From NCBI RefSeq assembly GCF_011604685.1, contig NZ_CP050063.1:5044501-5108500 (forward strand): DNA of 64,000 nucleotides. Reading direction: 5' to 3'. Source of the DNA: Spirosoma aureum. GTDB lineage: Bacteria > Bacteroidota > Bacteroidia > Cytophagales > Spirosomataceae. The notes below the pieces were generated by a model. That model was not told where the DNA came from. It made no database searches and worked only from the letters and a program-made list of their open reading frames with translations. This document shows, piece by piece, positions 25,714-36,385 of this stretch (positions within the stretch are counted from its first letter, which is position 1; each line of letters starts with the position of its first letter). A program made the translations under genes and the position numbers.

Positions 25714-26302
25714 GATAATTACTCCCAAGCCAGCTAATGTTCTCCCGGAAAAAATAATTCTGGGAGTCGATCCGGGCACACAGATTGCCGGTTATGGCAT
25801 TATTTCGGTAAAAGCGGGGGTAATGACCATGATTCAGTACGGTGTTGTTCAATTGAGCAAATATAGTACCTACCAGCTGAAGCTCCAGAAACTCTACGAA
25901 ACCATCCTGCGACTGGTAGACGAATACCACCCCGACGAGATGGCAATTGAGGATCCATTTTTCGGCAAGAATGTGCAGGCCATGCTTAAGTTAGGCCGGG
26001 CACAGGGGGTTGTTATGGCGGCTGCTTTATCGCGCAATATACCCATCGTCGAATACGCGCCCCGGCGCATTAAACAGTCGGTGACGGGTAATGGGAACGC
26101 CACCAAGGAGCAGGTTTCACAAATGGTCAGCCACTTGCTGCGTGAGAGCCTGGACCCAAAGTTTTTTGATGCAACCGATGCGCTCGCCATTGCGGTCTGC
26201 CACCATTTTCACGAAAATGCGTTGCCAAAAGTATCGGGCAAGAAGACGAAAAAAGGCGCGTGGGGTGGATTTGTCAGTGAAAATTCGGACCGGATACTGT
26301 AG
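25712..26302 (+). CDS. ruvC: Crossover junction endonuclease RuvC
   Basis: A 196-aa Holliday-junction resolvase. The catalytic acids are visible: Asp20 in LGVDPGT, Glu80 in AIEDPF, and Asp153 and Asp156 in FFDATDALAIAV. The length is slightly long because of a Lys/Gly-rich C-terminal tail (GKKTKKG). It works with RuvAB in recombination repair. It is divergent from the membrane-protein gene with essentially no spacer and is followed by yjbQ after 33 bases. Confidence 0.95.
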   Translation: MIITPKPANVLPEKIILGVDPGTQIAGYGIISVKAGVMTMIQYGVVQLSKYSTYQLKLQKLYETILRLVDEYHPDEMAIEDPFFGKNVQAMLKLGRAQGVVMAAALSRNIPIVEYAPRRIKQSVTGNGNATKEQVSQMVSHLLRESLDPKFFDATDALAIAVCHHFHENALPKVSGKKTKKGAWGGFVSENSDRIL

Positions 26303-26335
26303 TGTTTGTTCGCGCTCGTATTGCCTGAACTACGT

Positions 26336-26761
26336 ATGCCTACCTTCCAGAAAACCATTCATCTCCCCGCCTACCCCCGCGGCTTTCACCTGATTACCCG
26401 CCTTGTAGAACGCGAGTTTACGGACATCCAACAGATTCGGATTGGGATGCTGCATGTGTTCATTCAGCACACCTCGGCCAGTCTGACCATCAATGAAAAT
26501 GCGGACCCAACGGTCCGGGGCGATTTTGAGCGTTTTTTCAATAAGACAGTCCCCGAAAATGCCCCCTATTATCAACACGATTATGAAGGCTCCGACGACA
26601 TGCCTGCTCACCTGAAAGCGGCTATGCTGGGCCATTCTGTTTCCATACCGATCACAAATGGACGGCTAAACCTCGGAACCTGGCAGGGCATATACTTAGG
26701 CGAACATCGCAACAATGGCGGTCGCCGAACGCTCGTTCTAACAGCCTGGGGTGAAGAATAA
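26336..26761 (+). CDS. YjbQ/UPF0047 family protein
   Basis: From the ATG at 26336 (MPTFQKTIHLPAY) the protein is 141 aa, the family size. The frame up to 26306 adds an atypical stretch. The hallmark blocks are QHTSASLTINENADPTVRGD, EGSDDMPAHLK and GTWQGIYLGEHR. E. coli YjbQ has weak thiamine-phosphate-synthase activity, but its physiological role is unclear. Likely co-transcribed with ruvC. An inverted repeat follows directly. Confidence 0.9.
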   Translation: MPTFQKTIHLPAYPRGFHLITRLVEREFTDIQQIRIGMLHVFIQHTSASLTINENADPTVRGDFERFFNKTVPENAPYYQHDYEGSDDMPAHLKAAMLGHSVSIPITNGRLNLGTWQGIYLGEHRNNGGRRTLVLTAWGEE

Positions 26762-26837
26762 GTGAGCAGTGGCAGTCTTCAGTTGGCAGTAGAAGGCGTA
26801 ACTGCTTACTGCCAACTGAAGACTACCACTGCTCACT
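26761..26837. repeat. Near-perfect 31-base inverted repeat between convergent genes
   Basis: Arms at 26761-26791 and 26807-26837 match with one mismatch. They contain GTCTTCAGTTGGCAGT and its reverse complement. It lies between the ends of yjbQ and the DUF255 gene and could terminate both. Related copies are at 46761-46857 and 56382-56428. Confidence 0.85.
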
Positions 26838-26842
26838 GACAT

Positions 26843-28870
26843 CTAACGAAGCAACTGCCACACTTCCGCAACGCTCGTTACCGGTAATTGGCAGGCCCGG
26901 TTGTAGCAAACATAAACGGCGGTCTTGCCGCCAATCGCGCCACGCTGTTGCAACAGGGGAAGATCGCTTTTTTCGGTTGTGCCACAGAGCACTTTGTTCG
27001 GATAAAACTCGGCGTCCAACTCAGTACGTAGCTGTTCAGCACCAGGTCCAACTATGGCGATTTCAGCCGTTGGTCTGACTCGTAAGGCAAACAGGGAAGC
27101 CCAGTTAGTCAGATAATCGGCGTTCTGCTGAACCAGAGGCTGCACACGACCCAACATTCGGTCGGCCCGCTCAGCATACGCTGGCCGTTCCAGAAGCAGG
27201 CTTAACGCATACAGATTTTCGGCCATTATCGAATTTGACGCAGGGATCACATTGTCAAACAGTTCCTTACGACGGGCGATGAGTTCTTCGCCGTTCTTAT
27301 CCGTGAAGTATAACAGATCATCGGCAGAGGGATCTGAGTCAGCAAAGTTTGTCAGTACATACTGCGTTAACCGGTCCGCTTCAGAAAGCCAGCTTTCGGT
27401 AAACGTAGCCTGGTAGAGCGCGATTAGCCCATCGATAACGGCCGCGTAATCATCAAGAAAACCAGTCTGCCGGGCCCGGCCATTTTTGTAGGTATGCCAG
27501 AGACGACCATTCCGGCTATCGTGCATGTTTTTCAGCAGAAAATACGCCAGGCGTAACGCCAGTGCCAGAAACTCGGGTTCACCAAACACCCGGTACGCCG
27601 TAGCCAGCCCTTTCAACATCAGCCCATTCCAGGAGCAGAGAATCTTGTCATCAAGGCCGGGGCGGATTCGCTCATCACGCACGCGCATCAGTCGTGTATG
27701 ACTGGCATCCAGTCGAACATTCAAGTCAGCCAGTTCCCAACTCATACGCTCGGCAAAGGAGTCATCGGATTCTGTCCGGTGCAGAATATTTCGCCCGTGC
27801 TCCCAGTTGCCCTCATCAGTAAGATTGTATAAATCGGCAAACCAGTCATAATCATCGCCGAGAATGGCCTGAAGCTCTGGTGTCGTAAACGTATAAAACT
27901 TGCCTTCTACGCCCTCGCTATCGGCATCAAGCGCCGAATAGAAGCCCCCTTCCGGACTTAATAACTCCCGTTGCGCAAAGGCTATTGTCTGATACACAAC
28001 ATGCCGGTATAGCGGACTTTTGGTCAGACTATAGCCTTCGGCATACAACGTCAGTAGTTGTCCGTTGTCATAGAGCATTTTCTCGAAATGAGGGGCAAAC
28101 CAATCGCCATCGGTCGAGTAGCGGGCAAATCCTCCGCCCAGTTGATCATAAATACCACCAAGCGCCATTCTATCGAGGGTTAGTCGCACCTGGTGCAAAG
28201 CCGCATCATTGCCCGTAACGTCATAATAGCGAAGCAGAAACCGCCAGATGCTGGGCATCGGGAACTTGGGTGCACGGCGCATTCCGCCCTTTTCGTCATC
28301 AGCTTTAACGGCCACCTTGCGGTAGAGCACATCGAGCGTTTCGGGCGAATATAAGGGATCACTTTGCGTCAGGCCGTAGCGGTCGGCATCGGTCAGGTTA
28401 AGCTCGCGGGCAAATCCTTCGGCCGATTGTTCAAGGTCAGGTCGGTGTTCTTCGTAAGCATCGCGGATACTGCTTAACAGGTTCACCCAGTTTTTCTGGG
28501 GCAGATACGTGACACCGTAGAATGGCTTGGCATCGGGCATCAGAAACACATTGAGCGGCCAGCCCCCCTGTACGCCCATCGCCTGAACGGCATCCATATA
28601 AATGGCGTCAACATCCGGGCGTTCCTCCCGGTCCACTTTTATGCAGACAAACTTTTCGTTCATTACCCGTGCAACTTCTTCCTTCTCGAACGATTCGCGT
28701 TCCATCACATGGCACCAGTGGCAGGCCGAATAGCCAATACTGACCAGAATAGGTTTATCTTCTGTAATGGCCCGGTTTAATGCTTCTTCGCTCCACGGAT
28801 ACCAGTCAACCGGATTATGGGCATGCTGAAGCAGATAGGGACTTGTTTCGTTTATTAGTTGATTGGGCAT
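26843..28870 (-). CDS. Thioredoxin-fold DUF255 (YyaL/SPATA20-like) protein
   Basis: A 675-aa protein. The N-terminus ([20 protein letters not shown]) is the family signature, followed by a thioredoxin-like segment with Cys50-His-Trp-Cys53 and a [10 protein letters not shown] motif. The rest is an (alpha/alpha)6-barrel-like region related to glucosamine-epimerase folds ([31 protein letters not shown]). Length is normal. Cytoplasmic. The biochemical function is not established in bacteria. It is convergent with yjbQ. Confidence 0.92.
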   Translation of the reverse strand: MPNQLINETSPYLLQHAHNPVDWYPWSEEALNRAITEDKPILVSIGYSACHWCHVMERESFEKEEVARVMNEKFVCIKVDREERPDVDAIYMDAVQAMGVQGGWPLNVFLMPDAKPFYGVTYLPQKNWVNLLSSIRDAYEEHRPDLEQSAEGFARELNLTDADRYGLTQSDPLYSPETLDVLYRKVAVKADDEKGGMRRAPKFPMPSIWRFLLRYYDVTGNDAALHQVRLTLDRMALGGIYDQLGGGFARYSTDGDWFAPHFEKMLYDNGQLLTLYAEGYSLTKSPLYRHVVYQTIAFAQRELLSPEGGFYSALDADSEGVEGKFYTFTTPELQAILGDDYDWFADLYNLTDEGNWEHGRNILHRTESDDSFAERMSWELADLNVRLDASHTRLMRVRDERIRPGLDDKILCSWNGLMLKGLATAYRVFGEPEFLALALRLAYFLLKNMHDSRNGRLWHTYKNGRARQTGFLDDYAAVIDGLIALYQATFTESWLSEADRLTQYVLTNFADSDPSADDLLYFTDKNGEELIARRKELFDNVIPASNSIMAENLYALSLLLERPAYAERADRMLGRVQPLVQQNADYLTNWASLFALRVRPTAEIAIVGPGAEQLRTELDAEFYPNKVLCGTTEKSDLPLLQQRGAIGGKTAVYVCYNRACQLPVTSVAEVWQLLR

Positions 28871-28929
28871 AACGAAGTAGGCAGTTTACGGCAGTAGTTT
28901 TTTATCCGCAATTCATGCGGACTTTTACC

Positions 28930-30576
28930 TCAATGGGTTACTAAGATCCGCTGGGTATGACTTTCTGTGGTGTTTTGAATTCTGAGTATATATAAACCGG
29001 CGGGCAGTTGCGCTACATTCAACAGCTCCTTAACACTGTTAACCGCCTTTTTTACGACGCTCTGGCCTTGTATAGTAAATAACTCAAGTTCGGTTGGGGT
29101 GTTTGGCAACTGCGGAAATGTTAGGGTAACTACAGTACTAACAGGATTCGGCGATACCGTCACTGAACCCAGTACCGGCTCAGTTGCCGTAACGGCACTC
29201 ATGTCGAATCGGCAGAGATACACCTCTCGTCCAGTCAGTTCGATGGTTCGCTGCCAGTTTTTATACCGCACAACAAGGCTGGTTTTCTGCCCTTCTTCGG
29301 CGTAGGAGTTTTGAGCCGCAATCAGGATGTTGTTCTCCTTAACCACCCCACGCCAAACAGGCAGTTTTTTATCCATAAGATCGCGGGCGGGCGTTTCAAT
29401 GACCAGTTCATACGCTCCCTGAAACATATCGGCAAACCGCGAAAGCCGATAGAGCCCATGCGTGAAGTGTTCATAAGCTGCGTAGGTATCGGTCCGGGTT
29501 TGTTCGAGCCCCGGATTTTCCCAAAGCCACAGGCCCGATGCACCCGAAAAAAAAGGAAAAATGGCCGTAGCTTCCGCCATAAACGGCTGAATGAAATTTG
29601 GGTAACTACTCGAACTGTCATGATACCGGAGCCAAACCCAGGGCACAACAGGTTTATTACTCCAGGCCCGATTCACCTCCACCTGAAACAGCAGGTAAGA
29701 CAGATAATCGCGTGCCAACGGATTCGGATAGTCGTAATAATAGTAGGATGATGGCGACAACGCGTCCAGTTGGGTATAATAGGGCCCACCCACCCCACGA
29801 TCCGTCGAATCTTTCACCAGGTAATTAACCCGGCTCAGGTTCGTCGTCCAGTCGGTCCAGCTGTTGCCAATCACGTTAAGATAGGTATTCAGGATAGGTG
29901 TATCGGCGTAACTGCTGACGATCGTATTCGTTAGATCGGTATGCAGGCGAACGTATTTGAGCCCTTCGGCGTAGAGATTCCGAATGGCATTCTTGTAGGC
30001 TGCCAGAAAATCGGCATCCGATAACTGGCGGTAAACGGCGGGCACCGATGTTTCTTTTTTAAGGTTAAGGATTCGCGTATCGCTGGGCAATATGCGTTCA
30101 ATATCGAGCGAGAATCGGTTGAAAGGTATTCTATATTGCCCGGCCGAATTCGTTTGTCCTCCCGACAGGCTAGCCAGATAACTGTCCCATTTCGTTCTGT
30201 AAGCGTTCAGGTCATTGTTCCAGGGACTGGAGAGTGTCTCCCAGGGCTGATTAATCCCAGTCGCAAAGCCATAATAAACAATAGCTCGTTGTTGGGCCGT
30301 TACCAATGAGCCAATTTCATTATCCTTCACCGTAACCAAATGACTGAAGCCATGCCGAAGCGGGCTTGCCTGCTGGTCCGTAAAGCGGGGACCACCATAT
30401 ATGACTGGAAACGGCAATGTAAAATCTGGAAATTTAGTCCATTCGATCTGATTCGGCTGACTAACGGGGGTAAATGTCAATCGGTCGGCACAGACGGTCT
30501 GGGCCACCGAATCGGGAGTAAGTAATTCCAGTAAACAAACGATATAGCCAGCAAAAAGAATAATCGGAACACGCAT
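28930..30576 (-). CDS. T9SS-exported protein of unknown catalytic function
   Basis: From the ATG at 30576 the product is 548 aa with a signal peptide (MRVPIILFAGYIVCLLELL...SVAQ). The longer frame to 30687 adds a basic N-terminus that would bury the signal. The central 350 residues contain many Trp/Tyr and acidic motifs that might form a TIM-barrel glycosidase-like fold, but I cannot name a family. The last 80 residues form a type IX sorting domain (VSPNPVSTVVTLTF ... LPAGLYILRI). The product should be secreted or cell-surface attached. It is a stand-alone gene. Confidence 0.75.
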   Translation of the reverse strand: MRVPIILFAGYIVCLLELLTPDSVAQTVCADRLTFTPVSQPNQIEWTKFPDFTLPFPVIYGGPRFTDQQASPLRHGFSHLVTVKDNEIGSLVTAQQRAIVYYGFATGINQPWETLSSPWNNDLNAYRTKWDSYLASLSGGQTNSAGQYRIPFNRFSLDIERILPSDTRILNLKKETSVPAVYRQLSDADFLAAYKNAIRNLYAEGLKYVRLHTDLTNTIVSSYADTPILNTYLNVIGNSWTDWTTNLSRVNYLVKDSTDRGVGGPYYTQLDALSPSSYYYYDYPNPLARDYLSYLLFQVEVNRAWSNKPVVPWVWLRYHDSSSSYPNFIQPFMAEATAIFPFFSGASGLWLWENPGLEQTRTDTYAAYEHFTHGLYRLSRFADMFQGAYELVIETPARDLMDKKLPVWRGVVKENNILIAAQNSYAEEGQKTSLVVRYKNWQRTIELTGREVYLCRFDMSAVTATEPVLGSVTVSPNPVSTVVTLTFPQLPNTPTELELFTIQGQSVVKKAVNSVKELLNVAQLPAGLYILRIQNTTESHTQRILVTH

Positions 30577-30789
30577 ACTGCATTTTTTCGCCAAAACTAT
30601 CTTAAAAAACTCGTGAAACGATGGATTCGGCTTTTTCTGAGCCTTTAGTGCTTCGTATTTAAACTTCTCGGGCTTTATCGTCTTCATTGATCAGACCAGA
30701 CGCCCAAAGGAGTAAGGTTGTCCTACACTCTGCCTTTCAGTTTAACAATGTGTTTAACCAAACCATTACGTAAGTAACAACGAACTTCG

Positions 30790-30797
30790 TACATTTG
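30790..30797 (+). promoter_or_regulatory. -7 box TACATTTG close to the cpsB-like start
   Basis: An exact TAnnTTTG match lies only seven bases before the ATG at 30805, implying a very short or leaderless transcript. No -33 TTG is seen at the standard spacing. If transcription starts elsewhere, the next in-frame start should be checked. Confidence 0.35.
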
Positions 30798-30804
30798 TCC
30801 TTAC

Positions 30805-31569
30805 ATGCTTACGAAAAGCTTTTGGCAACGATTTATTCCACACGCTAAGTCCCCCGACACGAAACAGAATGTTTGTTTCTGGCAGGTTGACCTACATTCA
30901 CACCTATTGCCCGGTCTGGACGATGGCGTTAAGAGTCCCGAAGATACGTTGATCTGTCTCAGGCAACTAGCTGATTGGGGTATTCAGAAAGTCATTACGA
31001 CCCCACACGTTAGCCGCGACTGGTATCCCAATGGTACGGCTGCTATCCGGCAAGGGTTGGCAACTGTACAGGAACTCATTGTGCAGGAACAGCTTCCCCT
31101 AACCATCGAGGTTGCCGCTGAGTATCTTCTCGATGACTTCTTTCTGGATTTTCTTAACAAGAATGATATTCTTTTTTTTGGCAATAAACGCTACATTCTC
31201 GTCGAAACGGGCTGGTCGTCTCCTCCTCTTCGCCTGAATGATATGCTGTTTCGCATCCAGACGCACGGCTACATCCCCGTGTTAGCCCATCCCGAACGTT
31301 ACGTCTATTATCACACCGACAAAGCGGTTTTAATGCGGTTACGGGACATTGGCTGTTTGTTTCAACTAAACTGGATGTCCCTTTGCGGACGTTATGGCTC
31401 CCATGTGGAGAAACAGGCGCGGTATTTACTCAATCAGCATTGTATCGACTTTATTGGTAGTGATCTGCACCGACCCGGCGACCTGAAAACCATGGAACGT
31501 TTATTCAAACCATCAGACCTCAAGCTGCTGGAAGAACAACCGCTTCTCAATGCGTCGTTGATGATCTAA
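30805..31569 (+). CDS. CpsB/CapC/YwqE-type PHP tyrosine-protein phosphatase
   Basis: A 254-aa PHP-fold metal-dependent phosphatase. It shows the DLHSHLLPGLDDG metal motif (residues 30-42), KVITTPHVSRD, VEVAAEYLL-type and PVLAHPERY blocks, and a terminal GSDLHRPGDL motif. The family dephosphorylates bacterial tyrosine kinases that control capsule or exopolysaccharide export. No kinase or polysaccharide export gene is adjacent, so its partner is elsewhere, possibly linked to the glycan cluster at 21.8-25.7 kb. Confidence 0.88.
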   Translation: MLTKSFWQRFIPHAKSPDTKQNVCFWQVDLHSHLLPGLDDGVKSPEDTLICLRQLADWGIQKVITTPHVSRDWYPNGTAAIRQGLATVQELIVQEQLPLTIEVAAEYLLDDFFLDFLNKNDILFFGNKRYILVETGWSSPPLRLNDMLFRIQTHGYIPVLAHPERYVYYHTDKAVLMRLRDIGCLFQLNWMSLCGRYGSHVEKQARYLLNQHCIDFIGSDLHRPGDLKTMERLFKPSDLKLLEEQPLLNASLMI

Positions 31570-31756
31570 TTTTCTGAATCGAATTAACAGGTACATAACG
31601 AATTGTCTGATTTCAATTGATTTAGCCTAACGCTATCAGTTTTGGCTCGGGTCTTGATTATCCAGAAGTAAGCCAAAACCAGTAAAACAAAATAAGTAGA
31701 ACGATATGAGTAATAATCTTATATTGACTGACAGATAGTATTGTCAATCAGCACGA

Positions 31757-34700
31757 ATGCCAAACCAATACCACCGACCCAACCTAACCATACGAATCGA
31801 TTTGTTAAATTTCAAGGGGTTCTTACGTCGGTTTGTGCGTAGAAAGAGCTTCGTTTCCGCATGGAAAATAGACAAAATTCAATGGGTAAGGCATCGAACC
31901 AACCCTGTTCGCCTACTACTCATGCTTACACTGGTTTTAGTATGCCCGCTTGCCTTGGCCCAGACAACCGGTATTCGCTTTAACCACCTGTCGATTAAAG
32001 ATGGGCTTTCTCACAATTCGGTCAATTCCATTCTTCAGGATAGTGATGGGTTCATGTGGTTCGGCACTAACGATGGACTCAATAAATACGACGGTTACAC
32101 CTTCACGGTCTTTCAGCCCAATTCGGCAACGCTTACTACGAGTTTCCACAGTAATCGGGTATCAGGACTCTGTGAAGACAAACAGCACCGCTTATGGGCC
32201 GTAACGGAAGGAAGCGGTCTGTATGAAGTTGATCGAAAAACCGGCCGTATGATCCCCCATGCGATTCGGGGCCAGAATGCCCATCGATGGAATAACCAAT
32301 TATCGATCTTTTCCGATAGTCATGGCCTGCTTTGGCTCAGTACATATAATGGCCTTGCCCGGTATGACCCTAACAGGCATTACTTCAGGCTATATCCGTC
32401 GCCACTACAGGAGATGCCCATTAAAAGCGTTTTTGAAGACCCCCAACATCGTTTATGGGTAGCTACGTTTAAAGGGTTGTATGCCTTCGACCGGGTAACC
32501 GGATCATACAAGCAGCTAACCTGGTCCGCAAAAAATGGGCAGCAGCCGGTCTTTAATTCATTCTATCTGGATGCCAGTCAGACGCTTTGGCTCGGTACTG
32601 CCGGGGATGGATTGTTCCAACTGAACCTACGCAGCCCTTCCCTACAGTTGATGGCTTATAATCCGAATGGCAGCATCAATCGATACATCTGTCTGAATGC
32701 TGTCCGTAGTGATGCACAGGGTAGGTTATGGGTCGGTACAACCGATGGTTTACAGTGCGTTAATCCGAAGATTCACCAGGTTGTGACGTATAGGCCTGAG
32801 AGTAATCAACCGAATGGCCTGAGCAGTACGAATGTTCAAACCGTTTATTGCGATCGAAGCGGCACGATATGGGCAGGCACGGATAATGGAATTGATCAGC
32901 AGGCTTCGAATCGAAAGCCATTTGCTATCTATCAGGTGAAATCGAGTATTGGTTCGGCCAACCTCCTGGAAAATAAAGTCAATACGCTGCTGATCGACAA
33001 AAAAAATCAACTCTGGCTCAGCAATCAGCATACGGTTTATCGAACCGATGCGGCTCAGAAACGACCAATGGCGATTCCTGCCTCTGCTTTTGGAACCACG
33101 AATCAGCACACGAACTATATTTTTTCGATGTTGCCCGACTCATCGGCAGGCATCTGGTTTAGCACCTGGGATGGTTTATACCAGTATCACCAGCTATCAA
33201 ATCGATACGAAGGTTACCCAGCTGAGGTCCCTGGTCAATTAATCAGCCGAGCCCCAAACGGCCATATCTGGATCGGGGGCGAAGGCGGTATCGCGTCCTT
33301 TAATCCCAGTACCCGTCAGTACACTTATTTCAAACATGACCCAGGCAATAAAGCAGGGCTCCCCGACAAGTTCGTCTATGCGCTGTTGGCCAGCCGAACG
33401 GGCGATATCTGGGTGGGCATAAATGGCAAGGGAATTAGTCGATTAAATCCAAAGACATCGTACTTTACGCATTATGAGGCCGGATTAACAGCTGGCCAGT
33501 TAAACAACAATGAAGTTCTCACCTTTTATGAGGACACGAAGGGCATAATCTGGGCAGGCACAAACCAGGGCGGCTTGAATCGCTTCGATCCCCGAACTGG
33601 CTTATTCTCCCATTTTACAACTCAGGATGGCCTTCCCAGTAATCGTGTTGTGGGTATAACAGGCGATATAGCAGGTTATTTATGGGTAACTACCAACAAG
33701 GGTCTCTGCCGGGTTGATCCCCGTACAAGAACGATCAGAACCTACGACTACAATGTTGGACTTGCCAGCAATGAGTTTCTGGAAAATGCGGTCTTTAGCC
33801 ACCATAATCGACTTTACTTCGGCAGTTTGAACGGGCTCATTTCGTTTAGTCCAGATAGCATTCGGGAAAATAGCAGCTCGTTCCCCGTGGTCCTCACCGA
33901 TTTTAAAGTGATGAATCAGAGCAGGCCGCTGACAGATACGATCATTGGTCTGAATCACGATGAGAATTTTCTGTCTTTTGAGTTTGCCGCTTTAACGTAT
34001 ACCCTTCCCCAGCAAAGCCGGTACGCCTACAGGCTCGTTGGGCTTGACGAAAGCTGGATTCAGAGTGGTACGCGCCATTTCGCCAATTATACAAACCTGA
34101 CTCCCGGAGACTATACATTCCAGGTAAAAGCCTCGACGAGTGATGGACTCTGGAATGAAAAAAAAGCCGTTGTTCATCTTTCCATTCGTTCGCCCTGGTG
34201 GGCTACCTACTGGGCTTATTTTGGGTATGCACTCCTGGCCGGTGGCCTCATTCTGGGTTACCTGCGTTTCCAGACAGAACGAATTCGTCAGCGGCAGGAG
34301 ATAGAACTCCAACGACGGGAAGCCGAGCAGCTTAAGACCGTCGATGAACTGAAAAACAGATTCTTTGCCAACATTACTCACGAGTTTCGTACACCATTGT
34401 CATTGATCATCTCACCCGTTGAAAAGCTGCTTCAGGAAACAGACATCAATCCGCCAATTCGTCAGATCTTATCGCTGGTGAACCGGAATGCCCAGCAATT
34501 ACTGGGGCTTATCAACCAACTCCTGGATTTAGCCAAGCTTGAAGCCGCCAGTATGCCCGTTGTACTGATGCATGGTAAAGTGGAGGATTTCGTTCAGCAA
34601 CTTGTCGACTCTTTTCAGCCCGCTGCTGACCAAAAAGGGTTACAACTAACCTTTACGACTGACAACTTGCCGGACGAACAACAGTTTGATGCCGACAAGT

Positions 34701-35926
34701 GGAGTAAAATAGTGCTCAACCTGCTCTCGAATGCGATAAAATTTACGCCATCAGGCGGGCTTATTACGGTTTCGCTCAAGCCGTTAGCTGATTCTATTTC
34801 GGACGAGCAAACCACGACCTTACAACTCATCGTTTCAGACACGGGTACGGGCATTCCCGCTGAAGCCCTCACGCATATTTTCGACCGTTTTTATCAGGTC
34901 GATACGTCACATACCCGTGCGTATGAAGGCACAGGTATTGGCTTGGCTTTAGTCAAAGAATTAACCGAGCTGATTGGCGGCACAATTGATGTCGAAAGTC
35001 AACCTGGTAAAGGCACTACGTTTACCCTGCGTTTACCGGTGCAACAAGCGACAATTGACGATGAGGTTCCTGTATCTACTTTACCCTCCTCCCACTCGCT
35101 CATTACGGATCGCAGCCCTGTGTTATTGACCAGTTCAAGGGATGTTGCCGCTGAGACTGCGCCGATTGATCTTTCGTCGGCTCCGTTACTGCTCCTGGTC
35201 GAAGATAACTATGATCTGAGTGGGTTTCTGGCTAATGAACTAGCAACCTCCTATCGGATCATTACGGCATCGAATGGCGAAGAAGGCTGGCACTTAACGC
35301 AGACCGAACTCCCCGACATCGTGATATCGGACGTAATGATGCCCGTTATGGACGGCTATGAACTCACGCGCCGTATCAAAAGCGATCCATCAACTGACCA
35401 CATTGCCGTACTCCTGCTTACGGCCAAAGCATCGCAGCCCAATCGTATAATGGGTTTAGGAGAAGGTGCTGATGATTACCTGAGTAAACCATTCCATTTG
35501 GGTGAACTTCAGTTGCGTTTACGCAATCAGACCAGGCGTCAGGAGAAACTGCGTGAACAATATCATCAGCAACTCATCCAGCCCAATGCAGTGGCCTTAT
35601 CCGCACCAACGCCGAACCTGTTTCTGGATCGCATCTATAAGTTACTGGAAGAAAATCTTAGCGACAACTCCCTAACAGTTGACTGGCTGGCCGATGAAAT
35701 GGCGATGAGCCGTAAAACACTTTATCGCAAAATTGACAGCCTGACTCATCTGGCACCAAACGAATTGATCCGTCATTTCCGGCTCCGGAAAGCCGTCGAC
35801 TTATTAAGGTCTGGTCATAATGCTACGGAAACAGCTTATCTTGTTGGCTTCAAAACGCCATCGCACTTCTCTACTGTTTTCAAGGAATATTACAAAAAAC
35901 CACCTTCCGATTTCCTGTCAAATTAA
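31757..35926 (+). CDS. Hybrid two-component sensor/AraC-type regulator with beta-propeller sensor
   Basis: A 1389-aa one-piece regulator. An N-terminal extension precedes a signal-type helix (about 52-69). A periplasmic two-part beta-propeller of repeated WxGTxxGL blades runs to about 720, followed by a Y_Y_Y domain and a transmembrane helix near 817-836. The kinase has phospho-acceptor His875 (NITHEFRTP), an N box (NLLSNAIKF) and G boxes. A receiver has Asp1192 in ISDVMMPVMDG, and a C-terminal AraC HTH pair ends the protein. This is the hybrid class that usually senses glycan breakdown products and activates nearby genes, yet no SusCD-type locus is present here. The true start may be near 31921. 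Confidence 0.93.
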   Translation: MPNQYHRPNLTIRIDLLNFKGFLRRFVRRKSFVSAWKIDKIQWVRHRTNPVRLLLMLTLVLVCPLALAQTTGIRFNHLSIKDGLSHNSVNSILQDSDGFMWFGTNDGLNKYDGYTFTVFQPNSATLTTSFHSNRVSGLCEDKQHRLWAVTEGSGLYEVDRKTGRMIPHAIRGQNAHRWNNQLSIFSDSHGLLWLSTYNGLARYDPNRHYFRLYPSPLQEMPIKSVFEDPQHRLWVATFKGLYAFDRVTGSYKQLTWSAKNGQQPVFNSFYLDASQTLWLGTAGDGLFQLNLRSPSLQLMAYNPNGSINRYICLNAVRSDAQGRLWVGTTDGLQCVNPKIHQVVTYRPESNQPNGLSSTNVQTVYCDRSGTIWAGTDNGIDQQASNRKPFAIYQVKSSIGSANLLENKVNTLLIDKKNQLWLSNQHTVYRTDAAQKRPMAIPASAFGTTNQHTNYIFSMLPDSSAGIWFSTWDGLYQYHQLSNRYEGYPAEVPGQLISRAPNGHIWIGGEGGIASFNPSTRQYTYFKHDPGNKAGLPDKFVYALLASRTGDIWVGINGKGISRLNPKTSYFTHYEAGLTAGQLNNNEVLTFYEDTKGIIWAGTNQGGLNRFDPRTGLFSHFTTQDGLPSNRVVGITGDIAGYLWVTTNKGLCRVDPRTRTIRTYDYNVGLASNEFLENAVFSHHNRLYFGSLNGLISFSPDSIRENSSSFPVVLTDFKVMNQSRPLTDTIIGLNHDENFLSFEFAALTYTLPQQSRYAYRLVGLDESWIQSGTRHFANYTNLTPGDYTFQVKASTSDGLWNEKKAVVHLSIRSPWWATYWAYFGYALLAGGLILGYLRFQTERIRQRQEIELQRREAEQLKTVDELKNRFFANITHEFRTPLSLIISPVEKLLQETDINPPIRQILSLVNRNAQQLLGLINQLLDLAKLEAASMPVVLMHGKVEDFVQQLVDSFQPAADQKGLQLTFTTDNLPDEQQFDADKWSKIVLNLLSNAIKFTPSGGLITVSLKPLADSISDEQTTTLQLIVSDTGTGIPAEALTHIFDRFYQVDTSHTRAYEGTGIGLALVKELTELIGGTIDVESQPGKGTTFTLRLPVQQATIDDEVPVSTLPSSHSLITDRSPVLLTSSRDVAAETAPIDLSSAPLLLLVEDNYDLSGFLANELATSYRIITASNGEEGWHLTQTELPDIVISDVMMPVMDGYELTRRIKSDPSTDHIAVLLLTAKASQPNRIMGLGEGADDYLSKPFHLGELQLRLRNQTRRQEKLREQYHQQLIQPNAVALSAPTPNLFLDRIYKLLEENLSDNSLTVDWLADEMAMSRKTLYRKIDSLTHLAPNELIRHFRLRKAVDLLRSGHNATETAYLVGFKTPSHFSTVFKEYYKKPPSDFLSN

Positions 35927-36385
35927 TATAAACATCGGCAAGCTCCAGCCTTGATTTTTACTCGATCCATCTAGTCTGCCTGGCTTTTCATTTGGCCTGA
36001 ATTTTAGCCTAAATGTGTTAAATAATGCTAAAAAGAGGGATATGTCCCAAATTTGATAGAATCTGTCCCAAATTGATAAGCGCTTTTCTGTAGCCTCTGG
36101 ATACTTTTGGGTTGTTAAAGAGGGGATTTCCCCATGCAACCGTAGAGCCCTGTTCAGTTGACAAAGCCAACGAACAATCAATATCGCTTTCTGCCTATAT
36201 CCACACGTTTACTTCCCAGGCTGGGTTTACTCTGAGCAGGCTCTCTATCTCTTTCAAACCGAACTTTAGCCAACCAAAAACACATCCGAACGGAAAAATA
36301 CAATTTGCAAAACGATTTGTACTCAACCCTTTTCTAAGTAGGACGTCTACTACTCTCTAAATATTCACACGATCCTGTATAGATT
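35927..36385. other. Intergenic region without a supported gene
   Basis: A 459-base AT-rich stretch between the hybrid regulator and the first LytTR gene. Short frames on both strands have no protein-like character. A small palindrome GGGGATTTCCCC lies near 36122. It presumably contains the promoter of the LytTR gene, but no clear -7/-33 pair was found. Confidence 0.5.

Noticed and set aside
26761..26837. Possible CRISPR-like or tandem array
   Set aside because: Only two arms in inverted orientation with a 15-base loop; no regularly spaced direct repeats anywhere in the window.
35918..36181. Minus-strand frame after the hybrid regulator
   Set aside because: Overlaps the regulator's end and has no protein-like composition or start signals.
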